From: Chytriomyces cf. hyalinus JEL632
Taxonomy: Eukaryota > Chytridiomycota > Chytridiomycetes > Chytridiales > Chytriomycetaceae
NCBI GenBank assembly: GCA_025435555.1
Contig: JAIWWG010000056.1
Location: forward strand, 124,001-188,000
Length of the DNA stretch: 64,000 bases
Direction of reading: 5' to 3'
Shown: positions 56,749-64,000 of the stretch, in pieces
Position numbering within the stretch: position 1 is the first letter of the stretch
Layout: each line of letters starts with the position of its first letter
Translations under genes and position numbers: made by a program
The notes under the pieces: model-generated
What the model saw: only the letters and a program-made list of their open reading frames with translations
What the model was told of the DNA's origin: nothing
The model's database searches: none

Positions 56749-58669
56749 TCACTCCTTCTTGGCCTTCTTTTCTTCTTCAGCCGGGGCCGGCTCGCTCATC
56801 AGAAGGTACAAGAACAATCCAATGCTCACCACAATTCCCGCCATCATCACAAGCGGGTACTTGATGGCAAATTCCTGCGCGTCAAGGGATGTCGTCAATC
56901 AGGTAGTTGTACACGTTCCAATTCAAACAAGGAATTTACCATGTAAGGGCGCATAGTCCGTTCAAACTTCTGAAAGAATGCACCAGACCATCCATTGATA
57001 TGAGATCCCTGTGAGTTTGATTGCCAATTGGCCAGTCATCAGCAACGCAGACAGAGCAAAGAATAAGACGCAAACCTTCAAAGATCCATCCACAATGGCT
57101 CCAACGCTTTCAACAAGCTTTGAACCATCTTTCACGCTCAGTGCATTGCCCTCTTTATCCACCCGCCAAATTTGCTCTTCTTTTGGTTCCACGACAAGCA
57201 CAATGGGCAAATCCTCCAAATTCTTGACGCCATATACTTTGCTCACATATTCGAATCGTGCGCGGGCGTCAATGTACGTGAAAATGACAGTAGTGTCAGA
57301 GTCTTTGTGTGCAGTATTGTATGCGCGCGCGCTCGTTCGCAACGCGTTCAGTTCATTTGTTAGGTGGGGGCCGTCAAACATTCCAAAAACAACCACTTTG
57401 CGGCTGTCGCTGGAGGACATAATTTCGCGGCTGGAAGAGTCGCTGAATGAGGGAACGAGAGGGTGCTTATTGTCCAGGATCCAGGTGCGGACGCGTTTTT
57501 TCTGTGTTTGTGAGAGGTAGAAATAGGGGAAGGAACGTTAAGAATAGGGGCAGAAAAAAAATGGCGTTTTCGCAAGAACAAACCTGAGTAACATCCTTCA
57601 ACGGTGCCAAAGGAAGGTTGTACACCTTCGTATCCATGCCTCCATCTTTCACCGCAACAAGTCGAGGTTCTTCATCCACAGACACATCATCCAGTTTCAA
57701 CGCTTTCAATGCCGCAGCCGAGTCTGGGGTGAGATAAACAGACGCAATGCTTTGAACCGACTCAGCTACTTTCAAAAAGTTGGTCTGTGCTCATATTTTT
57801 TGAGTATGGCGAATAAAATTGGCACCCATAGAAATGGCTTACAATCACGTCGTCCGAGACAGAGTCAGGATTGTAAATGTAGAAGAAGGCAACTTCCTTG
57901 GTTTTGAGCAGTGGCTCAATTTGCGTTGCGCTGATCACCGACACTGGTGGGCTGTGGGAAGTCGGGCAAGAGTGAGAAAGTAGGAAACAAAGCATGACAA
58001 ATAGATGCGCTTACGATGAGAAACCATTCACGAATGATGTCAAAGTATCGAGAGAGCGTCTTCCGGCAAAGTCAATGGATCCCAAGGGCTCGATGATCCA
58101 CTGAATGAATTTAAATTGACATGCAATGAATACCAGAGGGAACAAGAAACTATAACTCCAAACCTTCAACGCAGGATATCCGCGCACATTGTATCTATTG
58201 CACACCGCAGCTTCTTGGGTGCAGTCGACCTCTGCAATCGCTGCTTTTCCTTGAAACGACTCTGCCAGTTCCTCCCAAACAGGTGCGAGAGATTTACAGT
58301 GGCCACACCAGGCTAGATGAGTAAGCAACGAGGCGAATATGAGGTGAAAAGCACAGTAAGTCAGTGCCATGAAGAAAACCTGGCAAAACGTGGCATGGGG
58401 CAAAGAAATACAGAGACAATCCATTGGGTATCCGTGGGGCCAGGATTTATAAACGTACGTGCATAGAATTTGACAAAGACAGGACCCTTTGCGGCGGCAG
58501 CGGCGAAGGACTTCGAGGTCAGCTTTGCATTCTTTCCGAGTGGATTCAGTTCGGGAGCGTCAGACCGCATGCGCGCGACAAGAGATTCCGCCTTCGAGAT
58601 GGAGTCGGAGAGCGTGGCGGCATGGGCCGAGAGACAGAGCAAAAGTGACAGCACAGAAAAGAGGTGCAT
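56749..58669 (-). CDS. Membrane-anchored PDI-like protein with CGHC active site
   Basis: Eight exons (58459-58669, 58164-58312, 58015-58100, 57843-57951, 57584-57784, 57076-57501, 56940-57008, 56749-56874) encode 458 aa. Signal peptide [18 protein letters not shown]. The thioredoxin domain has VFVKFYAP joined to [19 protein letters not shown] and the cis-Pro block NVRGYPALK. Further thioredoxin-like regions follow ([17 protein letters not shown]). The C-terminus has one TM helix ([20 protein letters not shown]) and a lysine-rich tail ending KKAKKE, a KxKxx-type ER retrieval signal. Predicted ER disulfide isomerase/oxidase of the TMX/PDI type. Confidence 0.82.
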
Positions 58670-58970
58670 TTCTTATTCGAGGGCTTTTTTCAAACGCGCA
58701 ATAGAATCCTTGCTATATTTATGAGCGTCTGGAGAAACGAGTGTTCCAGGGCAGAACCCATTACACCTAAAATATTACACGGGTAGCGTAGAATATGGAT
58801 GACGTTTCATGGGGTTCTGTTTCTGCATTTTCACTTTTGGCCGGTTGGCACCAAAGAACAGAGGACCAACTGGAAGCATCAGTTCGAGCTGCATTCGATA
58901 CATGAAATAATAGACATCTTTTATTTTGAGCATTTTGCTTGAATTTATATTTGGGTGACGCCAGAAGACA
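58670..58970. other. Intergenic region
   Basis: Upstream region of the CGHC PDI gene and 3' flank of the next minus-strand gene. No gene seen. Confidence 0.55.
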
Positions 58971-61678
58971 TCAATTCCTCATGCTATCGGCATCCGACAC
59001 GATTCGACTTGAAGAACGCGCCGGGATCGCCATCTTGGCCCCAACAATCCCTGTCGGAGCAGTGCTCGACACAGGACTGCTGGCCTTCATACTCTGACTC
59101 CTGGACGGACTCAGCGGCAGTCTGGGCATGCTAACCCCAGCTGAAGAGCTCTTCAAACTCACGGATGATAATTTACTAAATAGCGTTTGCAAGCTCAAGC
59201 TGGCACGTTTGTCCGTACGCTTGATACTTCCATCAGGTGTAGGGGAGCGGCTACTTCCAGACTCTCCAACGGTAGCAAGGACGCTGTCGAAACTGCTCTT
59301 GCTGCGCACGCTTTTCGAGTATGTTTTCTCAGGCGGAGTGTTGGCACGTTTGAGTGTGCTAGGTTCGATCAGGTCGTCCTTTCCGAAATGCAGGGCACCG
59401 AGGACACTTTCAGCCCACTCCCCATACGCAACGCCTTCAGTCAAATCCACTGTCGTCGACGTTGTGCTCGATAGACTGATCACACTGGAAGTTCCACTCC
59501 GCTTACCGAAACGGAGACTCTGCTGCGACTCGGCGGCAGGGCCCTCTGACCCACCCCACAGGGTGTCCAGACTGCGGTCGCGCGTTGGATGCGGTGGAGC
59601 TCCCACTGAATGCGGCAACACAGCGGCAGCAGATGCAGGACGCGGTGGCGGTGACTTTGGCGCGGGAACAGGCGGCATCGGGAGCGGCTTGTTACGTCTG
59701 GGTGCCGGCTTGTGCTTGCGAGGAGGTGACGGTGGACCGTCGGGAGTTGTTGGACTGGCAACGCTCGAAAGACTTCCACGACGGAGACTGAGGCGACTTG
59801 GTCTATGAGCGGGGATGGCGCCACTGGTGGAACTGGTTGTGCTGGTGCTCCGAGAACTGCCGCGACGATGGAGCTCGTTTTCATCTTCTTCGTCGCTGCG
59901 GGGGTAGTTGAGGACGTTGCGAGGGTGTGTGTATTGGAGCGCCGGTGTTGGAGTTTCAATGGGTAAAAGGTGGGCAGTTTGGAGGATTGGGTTCGGTTGA
60001 AAGATGTTGGGTGATTTACTGAAGGAAGAAGTGGACGGGGCAGTTGTGGGCTTTAACAGAACATGAGGTGACGATATAATAGGTTGCGTGGTGGGAATAT
60101 TTGGTATCCGCACACTTGAACTTGTTTGAACAGTCTGCTGGTTTTGTGTGACGGTGCTTGACTTCTTTGAAGCGGTTCTTGGTTGAATAACTAAATTTTG
60201 TACCGGTGGCGCTGACAAGGTTAAAGCGGAAGGTTTTGCCGTTGCAGCGATCGAATCCCTTCGCGCTGAGATTTCTATGGGCGGATACACAACTGTTGGT
60301 GGCAGCGAGGCAACAGATCGCTTTGGAACGGGAACTGTCATTTGAGAGTTTGAAACAGGATGCGGGCTGCTGGATGAATTAGATCCGAGTTTCCGTTCCA
60401 GGGAGATGCGCTGTAAATCGTCGTCGGACAGGTACGCATCAAGAACAGCATCGAATCCAGGGGATGCAGTTAGTGACGACATCCTTGACTGCTGCTGCTT
60501 TTTACCCCCCACTTCATCTTCTTTAAGCGCATGTGATACATGCTTTGTTTGTGACGCTGCTTTTGCTGATCGCTGGGGAATAACTACCGAGTTTTCCAAC
60601 TCAGTATGTGGCTGCGGTGGTGGCGTGAGAACTGCTTGTAACGATGCCCTCCGTGGATTCACAACAAAGTCTACATTTTGGTGCACATGCGAACTTAGAT
60701 CCGCTGCTGCGCTAGAGGTTTTTATCGGTTCGCGCGGCGCCGGTTGATGTTGTTGGATGGGTTCTTTAAAAAATTGTGGTTTGTGTCAGTATGGTAATGA
60801 ATGAGCGTTGCCATGCGAACAAACCAGATTCCGAATGCAGCGAAGCCTGCAAGTCGAGTTCGATGGGTTCAATGATCGATGACTGTCGAGGTTTGGTTCC
60901 CGGTGGTGGGTGCCCCGCAACTGACCAATGGACATAGATTGATGCGAGAGTGTTCTGCATGATCACGAGCCTCGGGATACTGTAGTCGGGTTTCTCTTGC
61001 TCTGTGCCAATCTTGATCGATCTGATTTCAAGGTGCCCCGTTAGCGATAGGCTGAAGGAGATGTGTCCAACTCACGTCAAGTATGCAACTTGCAGCGGAT
61101 CAACCGCTCCAAATCGACCTTTGGGAGCTTGTTTCGAGTTTTCCCTGAAGCTGGTAACATACGGTGTGTCAACGATAACGTCCTCTTCGTCTTCATCATC
61201 TTCGTCAAAGAAGTATTCGTCGTTTGGGTTGGCTTCCGCCTCATAGTCGGAGTGGAGGGAAAGCTCGCTCATTCGGTCGGGATCCAGGCCAGCGTGGAAA
61301 TCTTGGGAGCTGCTGTGTTGCCGTGCCAGCTGCTCTTCGTACGATGGAATTTCCAGCCCCAGCATCTGAACCGTATGAAACTTCAAACGGAAATTCTGAA
61401 TTTGTTGTTTCACACCGGGCAAAGTTTACTTAAGAATGCACACCGGCGCAAATTATGACGCATGACAATACTTCATGCCACTCGCTACTCTGATTCACGT
61501 GTTCTAGGTGGTGGTGTTCCGTCCCTGCGGTCTCAATGCAATCGTTGGAGAATCTTGGTCCCTGCGTCTCTCCAGAGGTGTAGTACCGCACTTGCCGACA
61601 GCGTCGCAGGGTCATTGTCACCGTTGACTTAAACAGCGCTTGGCCGCAATATCGCTCCAAACAGAAAATTGTTGGATC
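58971..61678 (-). CDS. Long Ser/Pro-rich protein, 5' end unresolved
   Basis: Four exons (61442-61678, 61076-61395 after a 46-nt intron, 60825-61021, 58971-60763) join in one frame of 848 residues. The N-terminal third is folded-looking (PTIFCLERYCGQALFKSTVT; FRLKFHTVQMLGLEIPSYEE) and contains an acidic run (FFDEDDEDEEDVIV). The remainder is low-complexity Ser/Pro/Thr with many proline motifs (PPRKHKPAPRRNKPLPMPPV), suited to SH3/WW binding. An acceptor at 61679 implies at least one more 5' exon, which I could not place. Family not recognised; it may be a cytoskeletal or signalling scaffold. It is divergent to the PAS-kinase gene. Confidence 0.6.
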
Positions 61679-61961
61679 CTGTCAAAACATCGCAAAATTG
61701 TTTTCAACACAACAACTCGCGCCATCGCACCTGCACTCACATTGAGCGAGACTTGCGTTCCAGCCAATCAAACTCCGTTCGTGTTTCCAAGGTGTGTGTA
61801 CGCGTCGATTCTAGGGTGCGATTTGCTTACAGCCAAGGGCTGGCTCAGTTGAATCCGCACACAGGCCAGCTAACATCTCCATCTTTGCAGAACATACAAA
61901 GCACCTTCACTCCACTTGATCTCAAAATAACTCAACTTCTCCAAAATCATTGGGATTGAAA

Positions 61962-64000
61962 ATGCACACCAAGCCAGACTCGTACGAAGTCAGCTCATTG
62001 TCAACAGCAACGCCAAGTCGTGTTGATTCCGACGAAACAATTAACGCGCTCCATGCTCAATCTAAGCACTTGACTGACAAACTATCCAACACTCTCTCGC
62101 AGTCCATGTCGTCAGAAACGCGTGTGGGAACTGATTCCGGCGTTGTGAATTTTCCACTCACGCCCACAAGGCCGAAACTCGCGGCCATCAAAGCAAACAA
62201 AGTGGCTCGTCCCGCAGCAGAGTCTAATCCACGACTGCACAGAACCGAGCGATCGACTGACCCGTTGTCCAAAAAGTCACGCCAGCCATCCTTCAAGGGC
62301 CCGAACGAATCCTATCCAAACAGTTCATCAACCATGGAGTCGTCCATGGCAAATCTGGACATCAGCTCTTGCTCCTCCGTTTCAAAACAAAAGTCCAAGA
62401 ATTGCTCATCACAAGACGCGGTCGTGGCCTCCAATGCTTCAACTGCACAAGCGCAACCCGTTCCACCACCCATCAAATTCTCGTCCAATCCGTTGAAAAA
62501 GTCCATGCAAGCATTTCCATTGCAAGACCCGCTGCGCCGAGAAAAAAAGGACGCGCCTAAACGAACAAGTAGCATGGAAAAACTCAAAGCGTGGCGGGCA
62601 AGCGCCAGCGACTTTTTCAACGCAATTGTGAAGCATCGCTCAAACAGCAGTGACGGCATTCATCCGACAGATGAAAGTACTGGTGGAGAGGCTGTCGAAG
62701 ACGGCGCTCCTCCGCAAGAACCGAAGCCAAAAAAAAATTTATTCAATGCACTCAACACGTTTGGAACGGCTCTGATGGGCAGTGGTCCATCCGGAATAGC
62801 TAGTTCGGCTGCTTCTAGTTCGAAACAAAGCCCAATGAAGTCTGATGCCAGGCCCGAAAAACATTTGCGGCCTCAGGAAAACGTCGCAAGGCTGTTTCAA
62901 CGGAAAGTCCCGGATGAAGCCACACTAAAAGAAGCGCAAAAGGACCGCAAAATGGATGAAGTCACGGCCAGAGAAATTGATATTGCTGGCTTTTTAAGCG
63001 GTTCGAAACCATTATCGCACAGATTCTCGCAACGCTACAAACTTGGCGAAGTGCTCGGAGAGGGCGCGTTCGGTTTTGTTATGACGGCAACGCGAGTAAT
63101 GGACGGCCGACAGGTAACCGACGTTTTTAGTTTCAACGGCGCGCTTGTCGCTAAGAATCAGAGTTGGCATCCAGGTAGCCGTCAAGTTCATTAATATTGA
63201 AAAAATACCGAGGGAGTTGTGGCTCCCTGACCCTAGGAGCCCGATTGGAGACCGAGTTCCCGCAGAGATCACCATACTCCAGCAACTCGAGCACCCCAAC
63301 ATCATTCAATACATTGATCACGTGGTTGAGCCCAAGAAATACATTCTCCTCATCACAGAGTTACATGGAAGTGAGTGGAAGCGCGCTCAGTATTCAACCG
63401 GGCCTGGTAGTAGCTCTACCTTGGTTGGGGATGATTGTGGAGATGGCCCTCTTGAAAAGAAACGGGCCGCAAGTGATTCGAAAGTTCAGCGGGCAGCGAA
63501 CCTCAAAATAACAACAGATCAAAAGCCCCACATTCATAAGCGCACTTCTTTTGATCTCTTCGAGTGCATTGGTGAGATATTATTTGAGAATTCCTCCCAT
63601 CGACACAGCTAATCTTCTGTTTTGATTCTTACGGAAACTTGAATGAACAGACACGCGTGAGTGAAATTTTCAACCCCATTCTACGCTTGCAATACTAAAA
63701 TATGCGAACCCCACAGACCATCACCTCTCCGAGCCCATCGCACGCAAAATATTTGCGCAAATTGTCCTTGCCGTCAGATACCTCCAAGTTAAAGGACTCG
63801 TTCATCGGGACATAAAGGACGAAAACATTGTCGTTGATTCGAATTACACAATCAAAATCATCGACTTTGGAAGCGCCGCCTTTATTCCGAACAGTCAACG
63901 AGAGTATTTTACGCAGTTCAGCGGAACCACTCTTTTTGCAAGTCCGGAAATTGTCCAGAAAAAATCGTATCGCGGTCCGGAAGCAGAGATGTGGTAGGTT
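61962..64000 (+). CDS. PASK: PAS-kinase (PASK/Psk-type) protein kinase, 3' partial
   Basis: Exons 61962-63113, 63175-63571, a 6-nt exon 63651-63656 and 63717-63993; the gene runs off the window. The N-terminal 350 residues are Ser-rich and disordered, with no PAS domain visible. The kinase domain starts YKLGEVLGEGAFGFVMTATR and has VAVKFINIEKIPRELW, HRDIKDENIVVD and IIDFGSAAFI. FSGTTLFASPEIV and RGPEAEMW follow. DENIV and RGPE-EMW are typical of PAS kinases, which regulate glucose partitioning. A Ser/Lys-rich insert sits between the N-lobe and LFECI. The last donor (63994, GTAGGT) splits the W codon of EMW. Confidence 0.85.
63651..63656 (+). other. Predicted 6-nt microexon of the PAS-kinase gene
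   Basis: ACACGC is bounded by AG (63649-63650) and GTGAGT (63657). Inclusion adds two residues and gives LFECIDTHHHLSEPIA, matching the family length between the LF-x-x-I block and the next helix. Skipping keeps the frame but is two residues short. Confidence 0.55.

Noticed and set aside
59128-59808. 226-codon plus-strand ORF inside the long Ser/Pro-rich gene
   Set aside because: Antisense to a spliced minus-strand frame with better composition; the Leu/Arg-rich translation is typical of a reverse-strand shadow.

Overview
The window is nuclear DNA of an early-diverging fungus, most likely a chytrid. This is inferred from gene content and layout, not from a marker gene. The content includes a class C (GABA-B/glutamate-type) seven-helix receptor, Reeler-domain secreted proteins, a Crinkler-like P-loop NTPase, a PAS-kinase, a Yap-type bZIP, an LSH/DDM1 remodeler and mitochondrial PPR/MPP/NDUFAF5 genes. 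Nearly all genes have several short GT-AG introns, usually 58-90 nt and a few only 40-47 nt, often with CTAAC/CTAAT-like branch points. No rRNA, tRNA or CRISPR was recognised.

Layout. 1-7.3 kb: class C receptor (5' partial), F-box/ankyrin protein, orphan polytopic membrane protein, F-box/LRR-like protein. 7.5-11.1 kb: three tandem Reeler-domain secreted proteins with Lys/Ala-rich tails. 12.0-21.7 kb: a divergent CK2-alpha-like kinase, an MFS DHA2 transporter, and two divergent pairs (mitochondrial RRM protein / beta-MPP; small bZIP / PPR protein). 22.35-24.85 kb: a 2.5-kb IS630/Tc1-type transposon with 186-bp inverted repeats, a TA target duplication, a frameshifted transposase and a convergent second ORF of unknown function. 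It lies 37 bp upstream of the start codon of an LSH/HELLS remodeler (24.9-28.5 kb).

28.5-44 kb: a single-pass receptor-like protein with a cytosolic SAM domain, an arrestin-SH3 protein, a decayed TLDc-like gene, two tandem homeodomain genes, a DUF4246 pseudogene with an in-frame TAG, a Crinkler-like coiled-coil/NTPase gene and an orphan last exon of Ran. 44-54 kb: a family of tiny secreted, probably GPI-anchored proteins sharing an LYSG motif, NDUFAF5, prefoldin subunit 2, an orphan gene, and a direct segmental duplication carrying two copies of an unrecognised basic nuclear-type protein. 54-64 kb: two tandem membrane-anchored PDI-like genes (CGHC and CPHC) only 32 bp apart, a long Ser/Pro-rich protein, and the 5' part of a PAS-kinase with a predicted 6-nt microexon.

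Exon boundaries were derived by hand from splice consensus, reading frame and family similarity. For most multi-exon genes the spliced length came out as a multiple of three, which is an internal consistency check and not a transcript proof.
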